Shown here: positions 21,441 to 34,259 of the stretch, piece by piece
Layout: each line of letters opens with the position of its first letter
Position numbering within the stretch: position 1 is the first letter of the stretch
Assembly (NCBI RefSeq): GCF_037975245.1
Contig: NC_092563.1
Location: 4,835,501 to 4,895,500 of the forward strand
DNA: 60,000 nt
Source of the DNA: Apostichopus japonicus
Taxonomy: Eukaryota > Echinodermata > Holothuroidea > Aspidochirotida > Stichopodidae
Reading direction: 5' to 3'
Translations under genes and position numbers: made by a program
The notes under the pieces: generated by a model
What the model was told of the DNA's origin: nothing
Databases searched by the model: none
Seen by the model: only the letters and a program-made list of their open reading frames with translations

Positions 21441-21741
21441 CTTTTCTTCTGTCCCCTCCTTCTTCTCCCCTTGTTCCCTCCCGCCCCCCCTTCACTCCCA
21501 CCCCCTTCACTTATCTTCTCGTAGCTCTCTTCCCCTCCTTTTTTCTCCACACCTTTCTGTCTTTGTCCCTCTCCAGTTTATTCCCTACCCTGTTCCTTTT
21601 ATCCTCTCTTTGTCCCTCTACTGTTTATCTCCTACCTCTCCTCTTCCCCTGTTGCTTTCTTCTCTCCATCCCTTGTCTACTTATAATCCCCTTTCATCTA
21701 TCTCATTGTGTTCACCGTGCTCATTAACCTGTCTGTATTCT

Positions 21742-21823
21742 GTGTGTGTTTTTGTCCCTTCTGTTACTGTTACTTGTCATTTAGCCTCTGAAGAAGATCA
21801 TGCTAGGATCGAAACGTCAGGCC
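21742..21823 (+). repeat. Terminal arm (right) of Penelope-like element 1, hammerhead-like motif
   Basis: Carries CTGAAGA (21788-21794), a GATC / GATC stem (21796-21799 with 21807-21810) and GAAA (21811-21814). This spacing resembles the conserved core of a hammerhead ribozyme, except for one extra A between CTGAAGA and the stem. The element ends at this arm, right before its target duplication. Confidence 0.7.
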
Positions 21824-22027
21824 GACGAATATTTAACAATTGAGAGGGGATAGAGCTGTCAACTCAAGACGGAAAAAGTACAGAATACTGGAGGACCGAC
21901 CCACCACCAATCCTGAGGTTTTCTTCTGTCTCCGCCAATGAAACATTAACCAAAAATGTTACCCTCATCGCTCTCCACCAACAAGCTTAAGGCCTCCAAT
22001 AAGATTATAAAGATTAACCTTCTCTAG

Positions 22028-22150
22028 CATTTCAACATTTTCAAGATTTTTAAGATTTTCAACATTTCAACATTTTCAACATTTTCAATATTTCAACATT
22101 GAAATTTTCAACATTTCATCATTTCGACATTTCGACATTTTCAACATTTC
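22028..22150. repeat. Simple repeat of ATTTTCAAC units
   Basis: Degenerate tandem of CATTTTCAA and CATTTCAA, about 120 bp. Confidence 0.85.
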
Positions 22151-24594
22151 ATTAAGAGTGTAATAGAGTGTTTATTGCACTATATTGCAAATGAGTCAAC
22201 CAAACCATATATTAATATGAAACACAACCGTTTGCTCCATACGCTCTGCTACTACAAATTTAATCATACAAACTCTGCAATCCACCCTCTTCAGTGTGTT
22301 GCCTAATTTAGTCAAACCTATATACATGCACGTATTAAACACCCATATATATACAAGTATAGCTAGGCGGATCTTTAATACATACATAGGTCAATGCATA
22401 TATATATATAAACCCTATATATTATGTACATCTAATCTGGATGGTTACCAAACGCCCGCGTAAACCCCAGGGATTGTCGGCCAATAAGCCTGTCTCCCAG
22501 AGTGGCTCAAGTAGTTAATAGAATTTTATTGAATTTCTTTCTTTTTTTCTGACGAATGGGAAGTTAATTTACCCTCCGATATATCAGAAAATCTTTAACC
22601 TTCTGTTAATTATTAGCGCCTGGAATGAAAAGGACAAACATTAGCGCAATTTATTTGCTAATGAATAAGATGGGAGGGTTTTTCGTGTTCTGTATTTGAA
22701 TGAATGTGAAGCAGAAACTAATTAAAAGTGATAAAATAAAAAATAAAATACTCCGTGCACTTAAGAAAATCTGGTGAGGGATTATTGAACAAGTGGTTAT
22801 ACTTTTGCTTTATAGTTGCTGTATAAAGCTATGATCCAGGTTTCATTGAAAAATGCTAGATTTTCCCTCCCTTTCTTTGTCAAAATCATTTAACGATATT
22901 TCGAGGTACAGGGATTCACGGAAATTATACTTAGTTGTGTCTGAGAATTTGAGAGGAGTTATTAAATTACTTTCAGCTTAATTAAATCGAAAACTTTGTT
23001 TTATTTTAGTTTTCGTTGTTATACTGCCATTCTTTTGCTTTTGCTTTTGTTACTGTATAATTATGTAACCTGTAAATGCTTTCTGATTTTGTTTGACAAA
23101 AACCGCGTCATCCTTGACAAGAAACATCTTAAGATAGTTTTCGAGGTACCGATAGATATAATTATATCCATTTATGTCCGAGGAGTTGAGATGGTTTTAT
23201 TAAACTATTGAGTTATTTTCAATTGCCGAGGTTCTGAATAGACATGTCCTCTTCATTAGTTAAGTTCATCCCTTTGAGAGATCTGGCGTACATTTCTCTC
23301 CTGGGTTCAATAAATGCATCTTTCTTCAATTCTCTCGCTCTTCTCGTGCGATTTGCTGTCCGATTTATTTTCTCATTTGATTTTTGAAGATGTCCCCTGG
23401 AATCGAAGATGATAGCTCAATGTCAAATGTCATATTTCAATTAAAAGATCTGGTCGTCAAAAAGATATTTGACATTTAAAAACTTGACGATTTATAAAGT
23501 GAAGTGAATAAATTTATGACCATGGGACATTCTTGTTCTGTCCTAGATCTTTCTTTTTTTGACGAGTCTAGGTTTATATAATATACCACTCAGTGTAGTA
23601 CGGTATTAGTTAACTTATATATCATACACAATACTGCGAGAATAAAAACAGCCTGCATGGTTTCGTACAACACGGTGACATATGTATAGGCTACTCTATA
23701 CTACCGATGTTATAATAGTGTATTCCACACAGAAGTCTGACAAAAATTGAAAAGAGAACATCTCGCCTTAAAGAGCTAGTGAATGCATGAGTATACAGGG
23801 ACTATACGACCATGTACCTTAAATGAATGACGAACACCTCAAGGTGATCCCTTGCCACAACTATGCAACCATCCGATGCACAATCATATTCACCACTGCA
23901 CCCAATTTATCCACCCCACCTTCCCCGAGCGTTACCCCTACTCAAAACCTTGACCGTTTCAATAACCATTCCAGGCTGTAGTATGGGTTTTGTGCGAACC
24001 ATCGCGACTGTGACGTGTGAATTATGATCGGTGGGTTCACAAGGACGATTGTGGGTTCACAAGGAGTTCAAATCGTGTGCGTATAGAAGTATGCAAAACG
24101 GACATAGCTGCAATAAGTCATTTTGCAGGCATATATTTACACGTATTTGTATTTGAAAGGTTAGCATGTTTAAACACTAAGCAGGTACAAACTCGCTGGC
24201 ATGTACGTCCCAAGTCTAAAATCAGAACAATATATACGCAAGTAAAGCAGTACGAGAGGAGGACTCGACTCTAAGCAGTCTTGTCGTACGAGAACAACAT
24301 GTTGAGTACCAGTAAACACGTTCAATTACCATTGGTATGATTACAAGTGCGAGTACAACGCTCTATGCGTGACTATATGGATATAATATATAATCGTGCA
24401 CTACAGTATCTGGATTTCTAATATGTTCCGAGTACAAATATGAGTACAACTACAGAACATGCAGGTAATATCTATGCAAAAATACGAGTATGGACGCACT
24501 ATGAGTCCGATTCTTTCCCTCCCACTATCCCTGGCTCATATGCAGCTGCCTCCCGTCACTTACCCCTCCTCCCCTCTACTCTCCCCGTTCCCTT

Positions 24595-24660
24595 TCTATC
24601 ATCCTCTCTCTCTCTCCACCTCTCTCTCCACCTCTCTCTCTCTCTCTCTCTCTACCTATC
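24595..24660. repeat. CT-rich microsatellite
   Basis: Runs of CTCTCTCT interrupted by CCAC; produces the overlapping Ser/Leu and Arg/Glu open frames on the two strands. Confidence 0.9.
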
Positions 24661-27600
24661 TTCCTCACTCCCTGTTTCCCAAAATCCATGTCTCCCTTAT
24701 CAACCTTGTCGTCACCCCTATCCCTCCCACCCTCCCCCCTCTCTACCTCAACGCACCCCCACCCCATAACCAAACTGCATCCACTACTGACGTACCGGTA
24801 AGTGTAAACTAGTAGGTCATGTGTAGTCTAATCCAAGAGCTTGATGCAGTCATTTATTTTACCATATAGTCAGAGTATTGTGTATAGAACCCTAGGGCAT
24901 ATATAGAAGGACAAAGTGCAAGTTATGCCTGCAGTGTACGTCAGTCAGATTAATATTACACTACTACACATTACTGCAATCAACACATCTTCCTTTTTGC
25001 CATTGACGGAGAAAAGCCATCGCCAAAGAGACATTATTCAAAGTAGTTCATATGTATACCGCTATCGATAAATGTAAGTGAGAGATAAAAGAAGGAATGC
25101 TGAAATAGGAAGAATAAAGACATCTGATTATTGACAGAGGCTGAAAAGAGGTTGGGGAGGGAGGGGGGGGATGATGTAATAAAATTTACATACATATATA
25201 AGACAAGAACACGTACGAACATATAGGATAATAATATGCCACTAATTCCCTACCCCCCCCCCACCCCGCCCACTCCACCTGCCATCCGAAATAAATTTAA
25301 TCATACTATGAAATAGTTCGTTCATATAGCGGGAATGTTTTGCCTCTGGGGAAAAACCCTTAATAAAGAATTGATGTGATTTTGCTATGCATTTAGTATA
25401 AGTAAAAGACGTGCGTGTTCTTGAAATCGCTTTCTTCGAGAACACGGGTATAAGGTAAAGCTGAAGACTGTATAGGTCAACTGAAATTGATGAAACGTAT
25501 ATTGTAAATGTTAAAGAAAATTGAATGAGCTTGCATTCCATAAAGGTCCTTAGTTGAAAACTGAAAAGTCTCATGTAAATTATGGAACGTTAAAATAAAA
25601 CATATGTGCACTGGATTTTACTATTAAATTATATATATTCCGGCGGCGACAACCAAATATTTATACTTGTACTACAGAAATGGTGTAAATGATAGCATTG
25701 TTTTGCATCTAAGACCCCCCCCCCCCTGAGCCAAATAAAAATATCTCAAACGGGAGGTGAACTCCTCCCCTTCAACCTCTCAGAAGATGGTCATCAGTAA
25801 CCGGCGATAACCCCCCCCCCCTTGGGGTGTCGAAAACCAGGACGATCCCCAGGGGGGAAATATGTCAATGTCCCCATCCTTGAAGTCTTCATATTTCCTT
25901 CAGTATATTTTGAGGAAGAGAATTATTTTTTCATTATCTCATATTTCTCCGTTCCTGTATCCTCTGAACCCCCTCTCGTCAGGCATGACCCCTGCCCCCC
26001 CCCCCCCACACACACTCAATGTTTACCCGAACTTTAACCCTTTGTTTGAACACAGTTTCGAAGAGATCTAGCAATTAGAAACATTAACAGAAGACCCTTT
26101 TGCAAGGAATTGTTAAATGTATATTCGGTCTAGGATAGAATTCCATGCAAAATGGTCTAACCCAAAGCATAGCCGTGTGCGTGCATCATTTGACCTAATA
26201 TACACTTGACAATATACACACACGCACTTACGCATTTGAAGTGAAATGGCCAAGTTGGTTATTTTGTTCCAATGATGGTCTCTGAATTCTCTGATATGTG
26301 TGAGAATATTCCATTTTGACGAAGGGGCACCAAAAGACTAATTATGTTGTTTGCTTTGACTAACTGGATTAAATCGAACTCTCACTGATAATGTTAAGTA
26401 CCGAGACAATAGCACTATATTTCTCTTTGATCTAAGAAGATAAGAGCTCTTACTAATAACTTGAACCCTTCTTGAGAGAGAAATAACTCGCTTAGTCTGA
26501 TAGTCTACAAGTCAATAAGGACAAACACATGTGAGTGCATCTACTACAATATAGTAAGTTTTTTCCACTACATTTGTTTATCTATATTCTTTTCATTAAT
26601 TATGTATTTATTTAGTTAATTACTGTTTAAGATACATATTAATCTGTTTATATCTAATCATGGTTAAATTGAGGCCAATGTTAGCGTAAAGTACATTAGC
26701 TGTATAGGCTATAAAGTGCTGGTAGTTCTAGCAAAGATAAGGGCTCTTTCCCAACCTGCTCTAAGAGCGAAATGACTGCCATACAGCCCGATAAACTTAA
26801 AGAGCAAGCACATATGAGTATAGAATCTAATGTTATGGTGTTTTGGTTTAAAATATTCAATTACTTGCCGATATTTACTCATTTTACTCATTTATTTCTT
26901 CATTTATAATTTCTTTTCTTTTTAAAATAGAAATATGTCAAATCAACGAAAACTCGGTCAGTTTTAAAATCAGTTAACGTCTTATTCAACAGAGTCACAT
27001 TCCTGACGATAGTTCCCGTAGATACAATAAGATGCGCGGATATTTCTTTAATTATCTATTGATTGATTAATTGATTTCTTTGCTTGTTTCTTCTACTTCC
27101 ATTTCATTTTAAATTTGGGGTATAATGTCTCCGACAAATTCCGTAACGCCGATTTTTTTCTCATCATTTAGATGAGTCTCATCATTACGTTTATATTTTA
27201 AGATGTACAGAGATTTGTTTGGCCTATATATCTTAACAGAATATTCTAATTAAACAGCCAATAGACTTAACGTATCAAAACCATCACAAGTCATTACAGT
27301 TAGTAAATACATATTTCTTTGAAATATAGAATGCTAAAATACAAAACCCCAAATGATGCAGAAAGTCGTGTTGACAGAACCAACATGTAGGATGTGCTTG
27401 TATTATTTATTTCCCTTTAACACCAAAGTGTAGCTAAGCATGAAAACAACTGTGCATATACACATTCATGGGTTCATCACGGCTGTGATATCGGTACAAC
27501 ACGCCGGTTGCGATATAAACATATAACGTGCATAACAGTGTCGTAAAAGTGTGTTAGTGAGGGGGGATGGGGAGCGGCAGGGCGCACGGATGAGTTAACA

Positions 27601-27830
27601 TATGTTACTGTCATCTCTCCAAAGGGGTCAGGGTGGGGATTCCTGTTATTTTAATTGATACCGCAATGGGTAATTACACCATGTGTAGTTATAGGCTATA
27701 GCTGTAAACGTAGGCCTACGTCATACATGAAAGCGTTGTTGAAGTATGATAACAGTAGATGTTTGCTACGGTACACACATCTACGAAATTGCGTGGAGGA
27801 CAGTCGGCATATATGTTGATGTTGATGATA

Positions 27831-27838
27831 CAATATAT
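27831..27838 (+). repeat. 8-bp target duplication of hAT-like element (left)
   Basis: CAATATAT, repeated exactly at 28456-28463. Confidence 0.85.
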
Positions 27839-28455
27839 CAGTGGCGTAGCCACGGGGGCGTGGGGGGCAACAGCCCCCATGAAAGCTTGTCGCCCTCCCA
27901 CTGGGATTTTGGGTGTCGAAAAAAAATTACATGTGCGAAAAATATATCATTGGTCTGAATGGTCTTGAATCTCCATGATGACCACTCATGAACGACCCTT
28001 CGACCGCGGAACGGCAGTAGGCTGTAGTTGCTGAAAAACCTGACGTGACATAGCGCATAGGCTGAGAAGACATCTACAGTAGTCGCACTGTACTGAAAAC
28101 GCATGTTAACGACCGTCGAATTATATAATTCCTGCTCTAATAAATACAGGCGCGTAGCCAAGGGGGGGGGGGCGAAGGGGTGACCGCCCCCCTCCTCTTG
28201 AGCATATTTTTTTGTGTACGTCTTTATGATATCGCTAGTAATTTCAAAATAGAAAATGCTTAGATGCAGGAAGGCCTGGGAAGTGCCATTTCCAGCGATC
28301 TGGGAGGCATTTTCGGCCAAAATTTGCTTGTACGCTTCGCGCCAACTTATGGTGGCGCTACGCTTAGATAGTAACGAGACGCCCTCCCGGGAAATGGTCA
28401 AGCCCCCCCCAGTGCCCCCACTGAAAAAATGAAAAAAATCCTGGCTACGCCACTG
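27839..28455. mobile_element. hAT-like non-autonomous DNA transposon, possibly composite
   Basis: 617 bp, starting CAGTGGCGTAGCCA and ending TGGCTACGCCACTG, a perfect 14-bp terminal inverted repeat, flanked by exact 8-bp duplications. Eight-base duplications and CAG..CTG ends fit the hAT superfamily. G/C-rich subterminal runs follow each end. No transposase is encoded; the 206-codon - strand frame over it (27838-28458) has no recognised domain. A second left-end-like sequence, CAGGCGCGTAGCCA followed by a G-run, sits inside at 28147, as if one copy had been joined to or inserted in another. Confidence 0.85.
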
Positions 28456-29705
28456 CAATATATATACAGTTTCTGTTGAAAAGTTTAAGGGTCCCTCGTG
28501 TTTCTATTACATCCTAGCCCCCGGCTGGATGTAGCTTCGTCTAATTAAGAGGTTGATGTAGGATCGAGACATCCGGTTGTCCTCTAAGTTTGATTATAAC
28601 TTTTGTTATTATGTTGGCCTACACAGACGTACTTTTGGTATCCTCAAAACTATGTGAGCCCATTTTGGTATAGCCTTTAATTTCTCAAGCAAATGAACTT
28701 TCCGCTCATGAACTTGATTGACGGAGGAATTTTATACTGCAAACACACCCTTCTGCTTTAAGTCGCTCTGTCTTTAAAGTATATGTGTAGCGATAAAATA
28801 CTGCACATTCAGTTATTGTTTTTGTTTCAATACTCCAGCGGGAAAGAGCCTCTTTGATTTAATTTGAGCAATTACACGGATGTATAAGTTCAGTTCTTTT
28901 AATATACCCGTCATAAGGCCTCTGTTATTGAACACTTGGAATTGTTCAAGCCTTATATAACATCTCAACCCTCCTCATATGGAGCCTCAACATTTCAAAA
29001 TGCAACGATTGTCCTGCAGTCGCTTTTATCGTTTTTTCAACCTTTGTCCATCGTTTTTGACGGGGAAGCATTTAAACTTCATAACGATACGTTTACAGGC
29101 AATCAAATTGGAGGTGCAAGGTTTATAACTCTATATGGTAACGTACATATAGGTATATATTGACAAAAGCAGTTTAAAAACTATTTGCGCAGTTTCTAGT
29201 TTATTTACAAGGTATCGAGAGGTTCTCACATAACGTAGCCGTTAAAGGCTGCAAGTACCACAAATGTATAGGCCTTATGGATACAATTCATGTCTATCGA
29301 TAGGCTGTCACTGTCGTGTCTAAAGTTGAGCCTGAAGGTATGCTGTATTGGCCCCTAATATGCTAGTTATTCAAATATGGTCACCTTTGGTCAAAATTCT
29401 TGGACTGTTTAATTACAACCTTCGAGGAAATTTTCCTCACTGGGACATTCAGTCATCTTGTGTGTTTCTAGAAAATGTCTGAGAACAATTTGGAGAGTAA
29501 AGACCTCCAGGAAAGTATATTGTTTGAAAACTTCTAGCAATTATAGCGTGCTATAATTTGGGGCCTATACAGACTACCTTTAAAATCCTCTTACAGTTTG
29601 AAGGTAAGAGGAATTGCTTTGCAATCATGCTAGTAATGTAATGTAACTATATATTGGCATACTAACCGTACCTGCTAATGGTCCGCAACAAGTTTTAAAA
29701 CGTGT

Positions 29706-29780
29706 GTTTGATATATATATATATATATACGCACAATACGCACAATATATACGCACAATATATACGCACAATACATACGA
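29706..29780. repeat. TA tract and ACGCACAATAT short tandem repeat
   Basis: TA dinucleotides pass into four units of about 15 bp, each ATACGCACAATA(TAT). Confidence 0.8.
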
Positions 29781-30424
29781 ATAACAGAACACCATGACAG
29801 TAAACTCATTCCAATCTTCTTTCTCGGTTGCTTATTCTTTTTCATAACAATGGGTAATTACTATAATGAATCAGCATCAGTACAAACAAGCTGGAAGTTA
29901 CCACCCCCAATTCGTGACATGCCGCGCGTCCACATACCAGTCACAGCATTATACTTGCATAGGTTGCAACTATATCAAGTTGTGCAACATTTTGCATGAA
30001 AGCTGTTACTTCCAAATCCTGTCTGAGTTTTTAGAATTATTTCTTTAAAGAAGGAAAGAAACCTACCATTTGTTTTCTTAAATGAACTTTCAGTGAAGGA
30101 ATATATATATAATATAATCTTATCGACATCCCTTTTCATTTCATGCTTAGACCGTCCCACTAAGGCATCCGTTGATATTTCTTTCATGGCGTACGTTTCG
30201 CGTGAAACCATTACTGTGCTACAAAGTCCCCAGGGCAATTGCTCAGTGTACCGCCGAAGAAATAGAATAATACATACATAATGTAGTTAATTTTATTCCA
30301 GTAATTCTAAACCTTATTCCAGAAATCCTTACATCACCAAATCAGTTTACTGTTAATGCTATACAATTTAACTGTAGGCTATTATATTGAAGTGCACGTA
30401 TGTAGGCTATACATACATACTACA

Positions 30425-30638
<214 letters not shown>

Positions 30639-33132
30639 TATATATACGAAAGGGGTTATATGTAATGTGCTGATATACCTTCACTGCACCCATTCCTTTC
30701 AGATACGCCATTTAAAGTGTTTGCTTAAACAGTTAAAGTGTCTGTGTGGTTTTCTATAAGAGGCATTACGTCACACAAACTCCATCCTGGATTCACATCG
30801 AGAGGGACGAAAATCCTATATTTGACATGCACATTATAATAGGACAATGGCGTTTTCTGTGTATATAATACAGCGTGTCCGTGCTATACTATACGAGTGC
30901 ACAGTGATATTGATCACCTCACTAGGCATAATTGATTTTTGAACTTTCGCCGCCTTTGAAAAAGTAAGTCATTCACACCTGGAGGTTTGTTGTGATTCGG
31001 TTATGAACATACGATTACTATTTTTATTAAGATATTTTACAGCGCTTTACGACACCGTAAGCGACAAACGATTGTTTCGTACTTGTGCCGCCGCTTTTAC
31101 AATGATATTCAGCTCAGTCCAACTCCTGGAACGGAATCTTGGCCCGAGGCACTGACGACAGATCTATAAACAGTTACCTATATAATCCGACCTGTAATGG
31201 TTCAGTGTTTCAAAGACAATTGTGAATGTGGCCGGGAAATCGATTTTATTGTTACATCCTCACCGTCCGGACAATTATAAGCCTTTCGTTTATATAGGCC
31301 TATGTGTATATTTCACAGACTGACAGAAAAGGAGCCTTTCTTGTTTTGTTTTTTGGAAGGAACCTAGCTGATCCAATCGTGTATACAGTACTGCATCGTT
31401 TTGGTTAGGATCTGTAATCATGCCCGGATAAAATATGCACCAAAAAAAACCCCCCAATAAACAATCATGAAATCATGAATATACTTATGTAACCCTATGT
31501 AAAACCCCATTGGCAATTCTCTCAGCTATTTCGAAACTATGTCCTCCGTGAATTGAAGCGGCGAGCAAGTGTTAACTATAGGCATCCGAAACTCGAGGGC
31601 GTGCGCGGGAAGAACAATATTTGAAAAGCGAAATGCTGCAGTTGATTTTCTTTTTGTCTGACGGTAGATAGATCTTTCAGTCACGCTGTTAAATTAATTT
31701 CCACGATCTCCTTCTTGCATGTGCTCTGCAGCAGCGAAGTTTGGAATCTCTCGTTGTCTTTTTTACTATATTGCTGTTAGCATCGGTTCTTTACCGAATG
31801 TATGCTATACTATTACATATAGGCTAGTCCGTACATACGTGTGAAAACTGAACGTTGCATATAGTTGGTGAGTGAGCGGATTGTTTTATAGCAGTAAGCT
31901 GTTATAACAAAAACTGTACCATATAGGTAGGTGCACAAGTCAACTCGTTGCAGTTCTCTGTTCTGTGGAATCTTTAATTTGATTTTTATGGCTTCTTAAC
32001 ACTGGAGGGAATTAACAAGAAGAAGTGTGCAAGTTCTTTTCTTTTGAAGATCAGCTATAAAATGCGGACTCGGTTTCAAGACTTGGGCTGAACGATAAGT
32101 TCATCGTAAATTTCGAATCCTCTCAGGTAACCATTTTAACCACCGTTAATAATAATAATGATACATGTACATATAGTTTATATTTATAGATTACTGATAA
32201 AATCAGCATTTTAATGATAACGTCTTTACCGATATAGGCTATCGTAATCAAATATTAATCAATTAAGTGCATCCAATGCTCGTACGTCGTCGCTATGGCC
32301 ATAATTGTAAAAATTTGTATAGCGAATCTATGCGTATACATAACACAGCATATACATTACGTAACGTAACATACAACAGGACCACAACATTTAAGGTGCT
32401 TGTTGGCTCATCTATAACACTTGTGTCGCTCTGTGCGAGGTACGTAACAAACATGCCTAACAGGTTATAAGCCTAACCTCCCATTCCCCTCCCCTCCCCT
32501 CCCCTCCTTTTCTAGTTTAGCTAAGACAGTTTATTGTTTTATGTTTTACTTTTCATTGGATAACTTTCGTATTTTATGACTAATGTTATATCATTCCCCT
32601 GATGAGATTTAGCTCCCTGCAGAACGTAACGGATTCGGTGGTCGGTTTACATTGTCAGGAAAAGGTTAGGGGTGGTGAAAGGCAGGTACATCGTGGTTCG
32701 TTTTGGTACACCCTATTAAACATGTATATTCTTGATATGACGTAACCAGTGTTTCTCCGCCAAATGTAGAGTCTTTAGACAGATTTCTCAGTTCTGGGAA
32801 AGAGTGACAGTACAGCCGTTAATCATCTTTTACATCTAAATTTTACATGGTTCCACTGTCCTCACGAAGGGTGCATGTACTATAAAGGTACTAGAATAAA
32901 TTAGATACTGAGATGAGGTTTCCAGACAGTGGTAGAATATATCTCTCTTCCATATAATTGTGTCACATTGTTCGAAACCGGAAGATCATCTTTAGTCTAT
33001 AGGCGAGAGGCTAATTTACTTTACTCAAAGATAAAGCAATTTTTTTTATGTTTTATATATAAGTAAATGAACGACAGAAAAAACTGACTGGGGAAATGTA
33101 AGACAATGTAATACGAGCAAAGACATTGATAG

Positions 33133-33188
33133 CTAGACATGGATTCGAACCAGAAATCCCGAGGTCACTGGTTCGAATCCTATCCTAG
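33133..33188. repeat. Inverted repeat built from a tRNA T-arm-like sequence
   Basis: Arms 33133-33151 and 33170-33188, 19 bp each with three mismatches, around an 18-nt spacer. Each arm contains GGATTCGAACC or its complement GGTTCGAATCC, a B-box-like sequence. It may be the relic of a tRNA-derived element. Confidence 0.7.
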
Positions 33189-34057
33189 CCATAATATTCG
33201 TCGCTACTTTCAAAAGATGAAAGAAAGAAGAATATAATCGTATTAGCATTTTGTTGAAGTTTGGAATCGATTGCAATTTACGGTTTACATAAAACAACCG
33301 ACTTGAGGATTAATTAGAATGTATATGAAATATACAAAAGTTGCATTGATTATTACCACAAAGCCAGATTAAGACCTTCAGAAGAACATAAAGGACCAGA
33401 TCCCTAAATTGCTTTGTTTATTTCCAAGCAGAAAAGGAGAATATATTGGTATAGCATTTTGGTCAATTTGGATTCAATTCCTATGCAGGCCGTTTGAAAG
33501 ATACCATTTGAAGTTGATACGTTTTTCTTTGTTTTGTACGAAACGTGAAATTGAATCAAGCAAGGCATGTCATGTCATACTCAATCTTTCACAAAATGAT
33601 TCGATTATAAACTAACCTCAAACTGTGTCAACTAAGTTCAATTCGTTAAAATTACTTTTCTCAACTGTATCTTAAAACTCTTATATAAGACAAAAATCCT
33701 TGCATGCAGGTGCATTTGGGATATACTCGACAGATGAAATGATAACTGCAAATCAATATCTTTCTGATTTTTAGAGAGAATATCATTGACATTCTTTTCA
33801 CACACTTTCTATTTTTAATTATAAAACAAATCCCACATATTGAAAAAGGCCTTGTATTAACTCGTTTGCGAGATCCGGCTTTAGGAATCACAAATGATTT
33901 CGAGTTCAAGGTTAGCATCATGTTTCATATCCAGAGTAAGGCAAAATATGTCAGCAAAACAGAACTAGTATATAATGTTCGATGCAGGTGACAAACGCCT
34001 ACAGTGGAATTACGACCTTCCTTACCGGTTTCGAACCTCTGGACATACAATCAGCGT

Positions 34058-34130
34058 CCATATAGCCTAGTGGTTAGGGTGTCCGCATATAAAGCGGGAG
34101 GTCCGGGTTCGAACCCCGGTAGAGGATTGA
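34058..34130 (+). pseudogene. tRNA-like sequence, likely SINE head or pseudo-tRNA
   Basis: A-box-like TAGCCTAGTGGTTAGGGTG, an anticodon arm CCGC-ATATAAA-GCGG (anticodon would read ATA) and a perfect T-arm CCGGG-TTCGAAC-CCCGG. The acceptor stem pairs only at its first three positions, and an ATA anticodon is unusual for Tyr, so a working tRNA is unlikely. A compound microsatellite follows closely. A tRNA-derived SINE or pseudogene fits best. Confidence 0.65.
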
Positions 34131-34152
34131 TTTTCCAACTCATTACGATTTC

Positions 34153-34180
34153 AATTATATATATAAACATATATATATAA

Positions 34181-34252
<72 letters not shown>
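34153..34252. repeat. Compound TA / CA microsatellite
   Basis: TATATA with AAACA steps, an ACAC run (34180-34194), then about 58 bp of pure TA. Confidence 0.95.
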
Positions 34253-34254
<2 letters not shown>

Positions 34255-34259
34255 CCGGA

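Larger units (their letters stand above)
20570..21824 (+). mobile_element. Penelope-like retroelement, 5'-truncated copy
   Basis: Bounded by an exact 15-bp target duplication. From left to right: 78 bp of unique end sequence; an inverted terminal arm (20648-20729); remains of the ORF for the RT-endonuclease linker and a GIY-YIG endonuclease (about 20740-21440); a long C/T-rich 3' untranslated tract (21440-21720); and the matching arm (21742-21823). The two arms are inverse complements over about 80 bp with a handful of mismatches. Penelope-like elements typically have a single ORF with reverse transcriptase and GIY-YIG domains and can carry a terminal repeat in inverted orientation at the 5' end. 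The RT domain is absent, so this is a dead, truncated insertion. Confidence 0.9.
21840..27830. other. Intergenic DNA, no gene recognised
   Basis: Low-complexity CATTTTCAA-type repeats (22028-22150), CT-rich tract (24595-24660), C and G runs (25252-25266, 25714-25727, 25810-25822, 25995-26007). Overlapping 60-117-codon frames at 24440-24812 come from the CT-rich tract; others match nothing I know. Confidence 0.5.

Noticed and set aside
21433-21843. 136-codon Ser/Pro/Leu-rich frame
   Set aside because: It covers the C/T-rich 3' untranslated tract and terminal arm of a Penelope-like element.
24440-24812. Overlapping 109- and 117-codon frames and an Arg/Glu-rich - strand frame
   Set aside because: Produced by a CT-rich low-complexity tract; frames overlap in all directions.
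27838-28458. 206-codon - strand frame
   Set aside because: Coincides with the ends of a non-autonomous hAT-like element and has no transposase motif.
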